Shown here piece after piece: positions 38,321 to 46,797 of a stretch of 64,000 nucleotides of DNA. Made by a program: the position numbers and the translations under genes. Under the pieces are notes generated by a model that worked only from the letters and a program-made list of their open reading frames with translations, had not been told where the DNA came from and searched no databases. Position 1 is the stretch's first letter, and the number at the start of each line of letters is the position of its first letter. Source of the DNA: Halomonas sp. TD01 (lineage in GTDB: Bacteria > Pseudomonadota > Gammaproteobacteria > Pseudomonadales > Halomonadaceae); NCBI RefSeq assembly GCF_923868895.1, contig NZ_OV350343.1, forward strand, positions 496,001-560,000, given 5' to 3'.

Positions 38321-41300
38321 TTGCTGGGATTCAACTTGATTCGTTACCGCTTAACCGTCGTCAAGCTGGTTCAAGATCACGACGGCAGCGCCACGGATGA
38401 CTGGTTGGTACGCTACTCCTTCAGTGCCGTGGGCGACCTGATCGCCGTGCGCCACCGCCACGGTGAGGTGATGCGCGAGTTCGAGTGGGACACCCATATG
38501 TTGACGGCTCATCGCGTCCCCGGGGGGATAGAAGCCCACTACACCTGGGATCGTCATGCCCCGGATGGCCGCGTGATCGGTCAACAGGAAGCCGGCGGCC
38601 TGGCGCGGTCGTACCGCTACGAGGTGGATCACACCCTGGTCACCGACAGCCTGGGCCGCGAAGAGCGCTTCCACTTTGTGGGCAGCGGCCCCGGCAAACG
38701 CTGGACAGCCCACACCCGCGCCGACGGCTCACGCATCGAGTTCCGCTACGACCGTGCCGGGCGTAAGGTGGCCACGATTGATTCGCTAGGGCGTGAGACG
38801 CTGATCGAGCGCGACGACCACGGCCAGGTGGTCGGCCAGACCACCCCGGATGGCAGCCGCTGGACCATCGAACGGGATGCCCTGGGACAGCCGATGCGCC
38901 TCGACGGCCCCGACGATCAGCGCTGGCAGATCAAACGCAATGACCGTGGTCATCCTATCTCTGTCACTGGGCCAGAAGGCACCACCGCCTTCGCCTATGA
39001 GAACGCGTCACTTCCTGACCGGCCCACCACGCTGACGGATGCGGTTGGGGCCACCCACCAGCGCGAGTACAACGCCCTGGGCCAAATCACCGCCCAGACC
39101 GACTGCTCCCAGCAACGTACCACCGTCACCTACGACCGCCACGGCTATCTGGCCAGTGTCACCAACGCCCTGAACGAGACGACTCGCACCCAGCACGACG
39201 AACGCGGCCAGCGAGTCGCCACCCAACTCCCCGACGGACATTACTGGCACCACCATGTGGACCCTCAAGGGCGGCTGGTCGAGTTGGAAGGGCCCCACGG
39301 GTTCCGGCAACAGATCTTCTATGATGACCACGGCCGTCCGGTGCAGCGCATCGAGGCCGACGGCAGTCAGCAGCACACCGCCTACGATGACGCTGGGCGA
39401 CTCAGTGAACTCACTCTGGGCAACGGCGCGGTGTACCGCTTTACCTATGACACCATGGACCGTCTCGCCAGCGAGACCGGCCCCGATGGCCGGGAACAGC
39501 AGTACCGCTACGACGACGCCGGGCAACTGATCGAGCGAGTGGAAGCCAACCGCCCCGGCCCTGACGGCCAGCCACTAGTGACGCGGTACGACTACGATAA
39601 CGCCGGGCGTCTTATCACCCGCCACTTGCCCGCCACCGAGCACGCCCCCGCCAGCAGTGAACACTACCACTGGGGCACCCATGGGCAACTGGACAGCGTC
39701 ACCAACGACCACAGCGAAGTCACGTTCCGCTACGACCACGCCCAACGGATGATCGGCGAACAGCAACGCCATGCCAGCCTCGAAGGCGCCACCAACGAAC
39801 ACACGGCGTGGAGCTGGCAACACCAGCACACACTCACTGCTACCGGCGCGCCCCAGGCCAGCCAGTTCGGCGAGTTACCGGCCCTTAACTGGCACACCTA
39901 CGGCAGCGGCCACCTGCACGGTCTCAGCGCCCCCGACCTCCACCTGGAGATCGCCCTCGAACCCGATGCCCTGCACCGCGAGACCCAGCGCCGCCTGAGC
40001 CTCAGTACCGGCGTTAGTACCGGCGATCACACCCAGCCGCTGATCTTAGAGCGTGGCTATACCGCCACGGGCCAGGTGGATCACCTCGCATTGCGCAGCC
40101 CCCACAGCGCCGGTGAGCAACACTACCAATACGACGCCCTGGGCAGAATGACCTTCCGCACCCAGCAGCATTCACAAGGGCAAGGCCAAACCAGCCCGAC
40201 CATTGCGTATAACTACGACAAGGCCGGGCGCTTAATCGGCAGCCAGCACGGCCACGATGCCCACCGCTACCCGGTGGATGCCGCCGGTAACCGCAGTGCC
40301 GCGAGCAGCTCCACACCTAATGCCACCAACCAGCTCGCCCAGCTTAACGGCACCCGCTACCGCTACGACGGCGCAGGCAATCTGATCCATCGCGAACACC
40401 CCGACGGCGAGCGCCTCACCTTGGGTTACGACGGCGCCAACCGGCTGGTGCAACTGACCCACATCAGCAAACTGGGCTATACCCGCCACGCCAGCTACCG
40501 CTACGACGCCCTGGGCCGCCGCATCAACAAAACCGTGAGCCACACCGATGGCACCACCGCCACCACCCACTACGGCTGGGACGGCGACCGCATCGTACGG
40601 GAAGAGACCAACCACCAACGCACCACGGTGGTCTACGAACCGGGCAGTTTTGTTCCCATGCTACGCATTGATGAAACCCAAGACCCGCAAGGCAACCAAG
40701 ACACGCAACTCAGCGCCTATATCACCGACGCCCTGGGCACCCCGCTGCAACTGCTCAGCCCCAACGGCCAGCCCCGCTGGCTCGCAGAGCCCGACGACTG
40801 GGCCGCAGTTAAAAGCCAACGTGCCGTACGCGGCGTCACCCAACCGATCCGCTTCCAGGGCCAATGGCACGATGAGGAAAGCGGGCTGTACTACAACCGC
40901 CACCGCTACTACGACCCCGAGCAGGGGCGCTATATCAGCCAGGATCCGATTGGGTTAAGGGGCGGCACAAACTTGTATGGCTACGTCACCAACCCGACGG
41001 GCATGGTGGATCCGCTGGGGTTGGAAGTTGTTGGTACCTTTGATGTTTCTACTGGCGATTTAATGTTGATTGATAGTAATACTGGGGTAGAAACAAGAGG
41101 AGTATTTCGATCTGGAGGTGTTCCTTATGGTGAGCCTATACCCAATGGAGAATATGATATTCTTGAACATCCCGACCCAGATTTTTTTCGCTTAGAACCT
41201 CGGGATTCAAATTATGGGGATGACATCCATGAAGAATCGGGTAGAGATCTATTTCGACTTCATAGGCCAGGCATGACTATTGGTTGTATTGCAGCAAAAG

Positions 41301-41449
41301 ATTCTAGTAATTGGTTAGAAGTGAGGGAAGCCGTGCTTTCCACAGCTACAGATTCGGTAGCAGTTAATTCAAAAAGCCGCAATCCATTTAGCTCTCGAAA
41401 AGAGCAACTAATAAGATATGGCCGTATTAAAGTGACGGGAAATAATTGA
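38321..41449 (+). CDS. rhs: Displaced Rhs core cassette with DUF2778/Tlde1-like tip 2
   Basis: The open frame holds about 1,042 residues and lacks the VgrG part and the Rhs N-terminus. It begins in the middle of the YD region (homology starts at RLTVVKLVQDHDGS), and its start codon (TTG at 38321) is doubtful, so it is probably a silent cassette. The core is followed by [14 protein letters not shown] and DPLGL, then an AT-rich tip (about 903-1042) with a peptidoglycan transpeptidase-like pattern: IPNGEYDI, DFFRLEPRD, RDLFRLHRPGMTIGCIA. The His-x(n)-Gly-Cys arrangement matches DUF2778/Tlde1 effectors, which attack or alter periplasmic peptidoglycan stem peptides. An immunity candidate follows one base after the stop. 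Confidence 0.82.
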   Translation: MLGFNLIRYRLTVVKLVQDHDGSATDDWLVRYSFSAVGDLIAVRHRHGEVMREFEWDTHMLTAHRVPGGIEAHYTWDRHAPDGRVIGQQEAGGLARSYRYEVDHTLVTDSLGREERFHFVGSGPGKRWTAHTRADGSRIEFRYDRAGRKVATIDSLGRETLIERDDHGQVVGQTTPDGSRWTIERDALGQPMRLDGPDDQRWQIKRNDRGHPISVTGPEGTTAFAYENASLPDRPTTLTDAVGATHQREYNALGQITAQTDCSQQRTTVTYDRHGYLASVTNALNETTRTQHDERGQRVATQLPDGHYWHHHVDPQGRLVELEGPHGFRQQIFYDDHGRPVQRIEADGSQQHTAYDDAGRLSELTLGNGAVYRFTYDTMDRLASETGPDGREQQYRYDDAGQLIERVEANRPGPDGQPLVTRYDYDNAGRLITRHLPATEHAPASSEHYHWGTHGQLDSVTNDHSEVTFRYDHAQRMIGEQQRHASLEGATNEHTAWSWQHQHTLTATGAPQASQFGELPALNWHTYGSGHLHGLSAPDLHLEIALEPDALHRETQRRLSLSTGVSTGDHTQPLILERGYTATGQVDHLALRSPHSAGEQHYQYDALGRMTFRTQQHSQGQGQTSPTIAYNYDKAGRLIGSQHGHDAHRYPVDAAGNRSAASSSTPNATNQLAQLNGTRYRYDGAGNLIHREHPDGERLTLGYDGANRLVQLTHISKLGYTRHASYRYDALGRRINKTVSHTDGTTATTHYGWDGDRIVREETNHQRTTVVYEPGSFVPMLRIDETQDPQGNQDTQLSAYITDALGTPLQLLSPNGQPRWLAEPDDWAAVKSQRAVRGVTQPIRFQGQWHDEESGLYYNRHRYYDPEQGRYISQDPIGLRGGTNLYGYVTNPTGMVDPLGLEVVGTFDVSTGDLMLIDSNTGVETRGVFRSGGVPYGEPIPNGEYDILEHPDPDFFRLEPRDSNYGDDIHEESGRDLFRLHRPGMTIGCIAAKDSSNWLEVREAVLSTATDSVAVNSKSRNPFSSRKEQLIRYGRIKVTGNN
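38439..40440 (+). repeat. Rhs core repeat, copy 2 (2,002 bp)
   Basis: This is the counterpart of 35007-37008 in the displaced cassette. Upstream of 38439 and downstream of 40440 the two copies diverge by scattered substitutions, a pattern expected after recent gene conversion or duplication. Confidence 0.9.
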
Positions 41450-41450
41450 C

Positions 41451-41747
41451 ATGGATTTTTTTCGTTTACTTGCCTTTTTTACTTTAACTCTATATTGCTA
41501 CTTTGGCTTTGAAAGGTTTTTTCACTGGCTGTGGCTTTCTATAAAATTTAATTCTTTATCACAGGTTGTTTATGTAAACAAAGGTTTAGCTATTTTATAT
41601 TTAATTATTGGGATTCTATTGATAATTACAGCGCACTGGAACTTCCATGAGAGATATGGCGCATATTTAAAAGTCTGCATAATCCTTGCTTCACTTGCAA
41701 TGTTAGTGACTTTTTTAATGCTACTAAGTGGTAGGTATCATGCTTAG
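41451..41747 (+). CDS. Candidate immunity protein for tip 2 (three-helix membrane protein)
   Basis: This 98-residue protein begins one base after the stop of the tip 2 cassette. Hydrophobic segments are at about 5-25 (LLAFFTLTLYCYFGF), 43-61 (GLAILYLIIGILLIITAHW) and 72-93 (LKVCIILASLAMLVTFLMLL). The gene is strongly AT-rich compared with the Rhs core. Known Tlde1 immunities are periplasmic proteins, so a polytopic membrane protein would be an unusual partner. The role is inferred from position only. Confidence 0.65.
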   Translation: MDFFRLLAFFTLTLYCYFGFERFFHWLWLSIKFNSLSQVVYVNKGLAILYLIIGILLIITAHWNFHERYGAYLKVCIILASLAMLVTFLMLLSGRYHA

Positions 41748-41789
41748 CCCCTGGGCTTACAGTGGAACCACAACAAGGGCATTTTCCCA

Positions 41790-41832
41790 GCTACCGCCAA
41801 GGAAGCCACTGGCTACTTTCCTTGGCGGTAGC
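41790..41832. repeat. Perfect 15-bp inverted repeat before the tip 3 cassette
   Basis: GCTACCGCCAAGGAA (41790-41804) and TTCCTTGGCGGTAGC (41818-41832) are exact inverted copies around 13 bases. No T-run follows. The right arm plus GTGGC recurs before the decayed cassette 5 (46874-46892). Confidence 0.8.
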
Positions 41833-41852
41833 GTGGCTGTGTAGCTTCCACC

Positions 41853-43424
41853 ATGACCCACATCAGACTCAAACACACCTACGGCAGCGGCCACCTGCAC
41901 GGTCTCAGCGCCCCCGACCTACACCTGGAGATCGCCCTCGAACCCAATGCCCTGCACCGCGAGACCCAGCGCCGCCTGAGCCTCAGTACCGGCGTTAGTA
42001 CCGGCGATCACACCCAGCCGCTGATCTTAGAGCGTGGCTATACCGCCACGGGCCAGGTGGATCACCTCGCATTGCGCAGCCCCCACAGCGCCGGTGAGCA
42101 ACACTACCAATACGACGCCCTGGGCAGAATGACCTTCCGCACCCAGCAGCATTCACAAGGGCAAGGCCAAACCAGCCCGACCATTGCGTATAACTACGAC
42201 AAGGCCGGGCGCTTAATCGGCAGCCAGCACGGCCACGATGCCCACCGCTACCCGGTGGATGCCGCCGGTAACCGCAGTGCCGCGAGCAGCTCCACACCTA
42301 ATGCCACCAACCAGCTCGCCCAGCTTAACGGCACCCGCTACCGCTACGACGGCGCAGGCAATCTGATCCATCGCGAACACCCCGACGGCGAGCGCCTCAC
42401 CTTGGGTTACGACGGCGCCAACCGACTGGTGCAACTGACCCACATCAGCAAACTGGGCTATACCCGCCACGCCAGCTACCGCTACGACGGCCTGGGGCGG
42501 CGCATCAACAAAACCGTGAGCCACACCGATGGCACCACCGCCACCACCCACTACGGCTGGGACGGCGACCGCATCGTACGAGAAGAGACCAGCAACCAAC
42601 GCACCACGGTGGTCTACGAACCCGGCAGCTTTGTGCCGATGCTCAGAATTGACCAACGCGTCTCACACAACAACGGCACAGCCGGAGCGAACGAGGAAAA
42701 ACAGGTAAGCGCCTACATCACTGACGCCCTCGGCACCCCGCTGCAACTGCTCAGCCCCAACGGCCAACCCCGTTGGCTGGCCGAGCCCGATGACTGGGCC
42801 GCCGTCACCAACCAACGCGCCGTACGCGGCGTCACCCAACCGATCCGCTTCCAAGGCCAATGGCACGATGAAGAAAGCGGGCTCTACTACAACCGCCACC
42901 GCTACTACGACCCCGAGCAAGGAAGATACATCAGCCAGGATCCCATCGGTCTCAATGGCGGGACGAACTTGTATGGGTACGTCACCAACCCGACGGGCAT
43001 GGTAGATCCGCTGGGGTTGAATCCAAGAGCCATTGTGACAGCCGCACAAACTGCAGAAAAAGTCAGAAATGTAGGCTGGTGCATTGGCCAGGATGTTGCT
43101 TTAAACAATAGTCGAGATCAACTACCGGACATCTTGGAGGAAGAAATGGATGCGGCCAGACAGTCTAGAGCTATTGATCTAGAACTATGCCGCCAAGAAA
43201 AAAGAAACCGACGTATTTTTGGCACTAAAGAGAATGTCAACGAAGGTAAGTTTAACACCTGCCAAGAAGACGTTGCAGAAGAGTATAACGATAGGGTTGG
43301 GGAATTGACTCAACGAGACGCTGCCCGCCACACATCTATTAATGATGGCCTAAACGGAATATTTACAGGCTGTGCGATGCCCAATCCTGCTGATTTAGAT
43401 ATTCCAACACCCCGCAGCAGATAA
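41853..43424 (+). CDS. rhs: Displaced Rhs core cassette with unrecognised tip 3
   Basis: The 523-residue frame carries only the last third of the Rhs core (from TYGSGHLHGL onward). It has no VgrG, PAAR or Rhs N-terminal region, and its ATG lacks a clear ribosome site, so it may be silent. After [14 protein letters not shown] and DPLGL comes a tip of about 135 residues. The tip is mostly charged and helical, with four Cys (GWCIGQ, LELCRQ, NTCQED, TGCAMP), and ends IPTPRSR. I do not recognise its activity. A short insertion (SHNNGTAGANEEK) distinguishes this core from copies 1 and 2. The next gene encodes a secreted beta-propeller. Confidence 0.78.
   Translation: MTHIRLKHTYGSGHLHGLSAPDLHLEIALEPNALHRETQRRLSLSTGVSTGDHTQPLILERGYTATGQVDHLALRSPHSAGEQHYQYDALGRMTFRTQQHSQGQGQTSPTIAYNYDKAGRLIGSQHGHDAHRYPVDAAGNRSAASSSTPNATNQLAQLNGTRYRYDGAGNLIHREHPDGERLTLGYDGANRLVQLTHISKLGYTRHASYRYDGLGRRINKTVSHTDGTTATTHYGWDGDRIVREETSNQRTTVVYEPGSFVPMLRIDQRVSHNNGTAGANEEKQVSAYITDALGTPLQLLSPNGQPRWLAEPDDWAAVTNQRAVRGVTQPIRFQGQWHDEESGLYYNRHRYYDPEQGRYISQDPIGLNGGTNLYGYVTNPTGMVDPLGLNPRAIVTAAQTAEKVRNVGWCIGQDVALNNSRDQLPDILEEEMDAARQSRAIDLELCRQEKRNRRIFGTKENVNEGKFNTCQEDVAEEYNDRVGELTQRDAARHTSINDGLNGIFTGCAMPNPADLDIPTPRSR
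41874..42421 (+). repeat. Rhs core repeat, copy 3 (partial, 548 bp)
   Basis: Corresponds to 36461-37008 of copy 1 at constant offset 5,413. Two base changes were noticed (in DLHLEI and EPNAL). Beyond 42421 it resembles copy 2 more than copy 1, so the array is mosaic. Confidence 0.85.
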
Positions 43425-43452
43425 TGTGGATATAAAAAGTTAGGTGAGTTAA

Positions 43453-44610
43453 ATGAAACAAAAATCTTTAAGCGTGTTTTCCTTCGCTTTCACCGCTAGT
43501 GCTGTAGTGATGATACTAATACCTGCTCTCGGTATGGCTGACTCTGTGATGTTTCAAGCCAATCTAGAACGAACGGGAGTTTATGAGGATCTGGGGCCAG
43601 AAGAAAGCCCGGAACTCGTATGGAAATTTGATGCTGGTTCCGCGGTTTTTAGCACCCCCTTGGTGTACGACAGTTCGGTGTACTTTGTCAGTTTTGAAGG
43701 AGGCGTTTACGCCGTTGATAAGGAAGATGGCTCGGTACTGTGGGAAAAAAATTTAGGGGGGCAGCCAAGCTTTCAAATCACATTAAATGAGGATCTGCTT
43801 CTAGTTGGGTATCACTTTAATCGTGGTGATGGAGGATACTTGATAGCAATTGATCGGCTTTCAGGCGAAGAACTCTGGAAGTTTGAAGCAGATGATATTA
43901 CGGGAATGGAGTCTCCTGCCATATACAATGAAAGGGTGTATCTTGCGTCCTCTAATCATCTTTTTTCTTTAGACTTAAGTACTGGGGAAGAGAGGTGGCG
44001 GCATCCTATTTCAGGAGTAAGCAGGCAACTTCTAATTTATGATGAGGTGCTTTATTTTCAAGATGACTCACAGACAATATATTCTTTGTCTCTTAGTGAT
44101 GGTGTGCCTCATTGGAAATATGTCCCTCCAAACAGTAAAGAATCCCTCTTCAGTACGCCTGCTCTAAAAGATTGTTGTGTTTATGCACTGACTAGGAATT
44201 TAGAAGGTAGGCAGCTTGTTAAATTAAACAGGCATAATGGACAGGAAGAAGCCATATTCCCCATTAACTCATCTAGTATGTCTTCGGTTAGCCTGGCTGA
44301 CCGTATTGCATTTTTCGGTGATGACGGGGGCGGGCAAGATACTCATGGCTATATGAATGCTATGGATGTTGAAAATGGAGAATTGATTTGGCGTTTTGAA
44401 ACAGACGATCTGGTCGGAGGAGCGGCCTCTATTGCAGGGGACACGGTGTACTTCGGTAGTTATGATCATTATATGTATGCTGTTGACCGCTACACTGGTG
44501 AGTTGAAATGGCGTTATGAAACGGAGGCAGGTATTGCCTCCTCGCCCGCAGTAGTCGATGGACGTTTGTACTTTGGCAGTATTGATGGCCATGTGTATGT
44601 GTTGGAGTAG
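43453..44610 (+). CDS. Secreted PQQ-type beta-propeller protein, candidate immunity for tip 3
   Basis: The 385-residue precursor has a Sec signal peptide (basic start, FAFTASAVVMILIPALGMA, cleavage near 30). About seven propeller blades follow, with repeated VYFxSxxGxVYAxDxxxGxxxW units, the last two being FGSYDHYMYAVDRYTGELKW and YFGSIDGHVYVLE. It should be periplasmic. It lies 28 bp after the tip 3 stop, has an AGGTGAG ribosome site, and is flanked on both sides by Rhs cassettes, the place always taken by immunity genes in this array. If it is the tip 3 immunity it would be far larger than usual. Alternatives are a BamB-like scaffold or a passenger gene. Confidence 0.72.
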   Translation: MKQKSLSVFSFAFTASAVVMILIPALGMADSVMFQANLERTGVYEDLGPEESPELVWKFDAGSAVFSTPLVYDSSVYFVSFEGGVYAVDKEDGSVLWEKNLGGQPSFQITLNEDLLLVGYHFNRGDGGYLIAIDRLSGEELWKFEADDITGMESPAIYNERVYLASSNHLFSLDLSTGEERWRHPISGVSRQLLIYDEVLYFQDDSQTIYSLSLSDGVPHWKYVPPNSKESLFSTPALKDCCVYALTRNLEGRQLVKLNRHNGQEEAIFPINSSSMSSVSLADRIAFFGDDGGGQDTHGYMNAMDVENGELIWRFETDDLVGGAASIAGDTVYFGSYDHYMYAVDRYTGELKWRYETEAGIASSPAVVDGRLYFGSIDGHVYVLE

Positions 44611-44673
44611 CTATGTAGTGATGCGTACATAGAAAGGCAACATTTAAACAATGCCTCTTCCCAATGTGGTCAG

Positions 44674-45229
44674 CAAACGCCAGACCACCCCAGACGGTAG
44701 CCGCTAGACCATCGAACGAGATGCCCTGGGACAGCCGATGAGCCTCAACGGCCCCGACGATCAGCGCTGGCAGATCGAACGCAATGACTGCGGTCATCCT
44801 ATCTCGGTCACTGGGCCAGAAGGCACGACGAAGAGAGTGGCCTGCACTACAACCGACACCGCTACTACGACCCCAAGCAGGGGCGTTATATCAGCCAGGA
44901 TCCCATCGGCTTCAACGGCGGCACGAATTTGTATGGGTATGTGACGAACCAGACGGGGATGGTGGATCCGCTGGGGTTGAGCGGTGGGCATTATGGATTA
45001 GGCGGAGGCCCGTATTCACAGTCAAATCGCATTTCCAGATCTGTGGAACAAACTGAATCAGCAACTAAGAGCTGTAGCGCCAGTAGTAATCACTTAATTG
45101 GCTTTGGGCAGGGAGTTGCATCTGTTATAGGTGGAAATGTTAATTTCCTCAGAACTCTATCTAGAAATGCGAGACTGTTAGGTAGAGAGGAGATGAAGCG
45201 AGTAACGATAGAGGGGGCGGATGCAGACT
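44674..45229 (+). pseudogene. Decayed Rhs cassette 4, 5' part (core remnant and start of tip 4)
   Basis: About 150 bp of Rhs core (homologous to 35400-35550) carry an in-frame stop near 44705. They are fused by an internal deletion of about 1.9 kb at GGCAC (44822-44826) to the core end ([30 protein letters not shown]). The deletion shifts the frame. After DPLGL the tip starts [16 protein letters not shown], a linker shared with tip 1. It runs on as an unrecognised domain ([17 protein letters not shown]) until the IS30 element interrupts it. Confidence 0.8.
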
Positions 45230-46301
45230 CTGAGTGCAACACACTCATTGGATGGTTGATGGGCTTTCATGGTACTTGGCCATCAGCTCGCTCATCACTT
45301 CTATCGGACATTTAAATCCAAAGCGTTTTCGAGGTCGCATATTCAGCTCAAAGGCAATGGCGTCCAGCTCTTCCTGGCTATGTACTGAAAGGTCCGTTCC
45401 TTTCGGTAAATATTGACGGATAAGGCCATTGATATTCTCATTGGCCCCACGTTGCCAGGGGCTATGGGGATCGCAAAAGTAAATCGCAACGCCGGTTTCT
45501 TGAGTGATTTTTGCATGTTGTGCCATTTCACGCCCCTGATCATAGGTCATGCTTTTTCGAGCGGTGGTCGGCATTCGATTCAGAGCAGCACTAAAGCCTG
45601 CTACGGCGGAGGTGGCGGTGGCGTCGTCCATTTTTGCGAGGATCAGATAGCCACTACTAAGCTCTACCAAGGTGCCTACCGCGGACGCGTTATTCTTACC
45701 TTTGATCAGATCGCCTTCCCAGTGGCCGGGCATTTCACGCTTACTGACCTCGGGCGGACGTAAGTGAATGCTGACCATGTCAGGGATCTGGCCACGTCGA
45801 TCCACTTCGCCACGGCGAGGCTTGCGTGTGGTTTTACCTTGTCGCAAGCAGTGAATCAGTTCCTTGCGAAGGTGGCCAACAGGCAAGGCATAAATGGCCG
45901 TGTAGATGGTCTCTCGGCAGACGTAGGCATCGCGCAAATCAGGTAGTTTCATCGTCTTGAGCTTGCCGCTAATTTGTTCGGGAGACAAGCGTCGCCGCAA
46001 CATATGCACGATGAGATCAAACCGCTCGGTGCCTGGCAAAAGCTTACGCGCAGGACGACAGACCTCTCGACGCTTTTCTCGCTGACGTTGGGCGTACCGG
46101 GCGCAGTAACCGTTCTGGGCCATTTGGTTACGGCGTATTTCACGAGAGATGGTTGAAGGAGCTCGCCCCAGGAGCTGGGCAATATGCCGAAGGCTCATCC
46201 CTTGGGCTTGACCCACTTGGATGCTGGCACGTTCTTCAATACTGAGTTCGAGGTAAGACATGGGACAACACCTTAGCGAAATGCTCAGGTGTTGCACTCA
46301 G
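45230..46301 (-). mobile_element. IS30-family insertion sequence in tip 4
   Basis: The element of about 1.07 kb is bounded by perfect inverted 13-mers CTGAGTGCAACAC (45230-45242) and GTGTTGCACTCAG (46289-46301) and contains one transposase gene. The innermost ten or so bases (TGCAACAC) are probably the true ends; the outer CTGAG/CTCAG and the nearby GCAGA/TCTGC may be a palindromic target, as IS30-type elements prefer. No clear direct target duplication was found. Confidence 0.85.
45245..46261 (-). CDS. IS30-family transposase
   Basis: The 338-residue transposase starts [20 protein letters not shown]. It has an N-terminal helix-turn-helix ([23 protein letters not shown]), a middle helical region ([13 protein letters not shown]), and a DDE catalytic core with [24 protein letters not shown] and [20 protein letters not shown] (the D, D and E regions). 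It looks complete, so the element may still move. An upstream in-frame extension to 46297 runs through the terminal repeat and is rejected. Confidence 0.95.
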   Translation of the reverse strand: MSYLELSIEERASIQVGQAQGMSLRHIAQLLGRAPSTISREIRRNQMAQNGYCARYAQRQREKRREVCRPARKLLPGTERFDLIVHMLRRRLSPEQISGKLKTMKLPDLRDAYVCRETIYTAIYALPVGHLRKELIHCLRQGKTTRKPRRGEVDRRGQIPDMVSIHLRPPEVSKREMPGHWEGDLIKGKNNASAVGTLVELSSGYLILAKMDDATATSAVAGFSAALNRMPTTARKSMTYDQGREMAQHAKITQETGVAIYFCDPHSPWQRGANENINGLIRQYLPKGTDLSVHSQEELDAIAFELNMRPRKRFGFKCPIEVMSELMAKYHESPSTIQ

Positions 46302-46577
46302 TTTCTGCGGCCAAGGGGTAATACAATTGATGAGGCAGCTAGGCTGTATGCTTCAAATGACTTTGTGCGGGAAGAGGCAAACTCCAGAGTAAAGGATTAC
46401 TGCGGTGAAGGATTCATGGCTGGAAGAGCTTTCATGGGGACACTTACCGGCTTGGGCCCTACCGCTTTATATGGTGATGTGTCCGTAGCAGTGGAGGATC
46501 TAATCAAAGAAAATCCTCATGTGGAATGCGAAGAAGTTGTCTACCGAGTTCTTGAGGCAACATTTCATGGGAACTAA
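46302..46577 (+). pseudogene. Tip 4 toxin, 3' part separated by IS30
   Basis: An open frame continues from the IS edge (QFLRPRGNTIDEAARLYASN) through CGEGFMAGRAFMGTLTGLGP to ATFHGN and a stop at 46577. Together with the 5' part before the element it would have formed one tip of about 190 residues. No catalytic motif is recognised. Its last bases overlap the start of the following small membrane protein gene. Confidence 0.7.
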
Positions 46578-46797
46578 AATACCTGCAAAAATATTGATAT
46601 CAGTTTGTTTTTTTTGTGCTTTTTTATGGACTAGCTTACTACTGTATAGGGAATATTTTGCCGTATGGATGATAATCTTATTTTTATATCCACAAGTTAT
46701 GGGAGTGCCAAAGGATGATGGATTTTGGAAAATAATGGTTTTCGTTAATCTATATTTTGCCGCACTGACTTCGATGGTAGTGGATTACTATATGTGA
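46567..46797 (+). CDS. Candidate orphaned immunity protein for tip 4 (small membrane protein)
   Basis: The 76-residue protein (ATG at 46567) overlaps the tip 4 end by 11 bp. It has three hydrophobic stretches (ILISVCFFCAFLWTSLLLY, FAVWMIILFLYPQVMG, IMVFVNLYFAALTSMVV) and AT-rich codons. It remains open although its toxin is broken, which is common for immunity genes kept against sibling cells. Function is inferred from position. Confidence 0.62.
   Translation: MGTKIPAKILISVCFFCAFLWTSLLLYREYFAVWMIILFLYPQVMGVPKDDGFWKIMVFVNLYFAALTSMVVDYYM

Noticed and set aside
41790..41832. An intrinsic terminator after the tip 2 immunity gene
   Set aside because: The stem is perfect but no T-run follows on either strand; better explained as part of the cassette leader.
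43453..44610. A second bamB gene
   Set aside because: It has a Sec signal without a lipobox Cys, differs strongly from the bamB at 26464-27648 and lies inside the toxin array.
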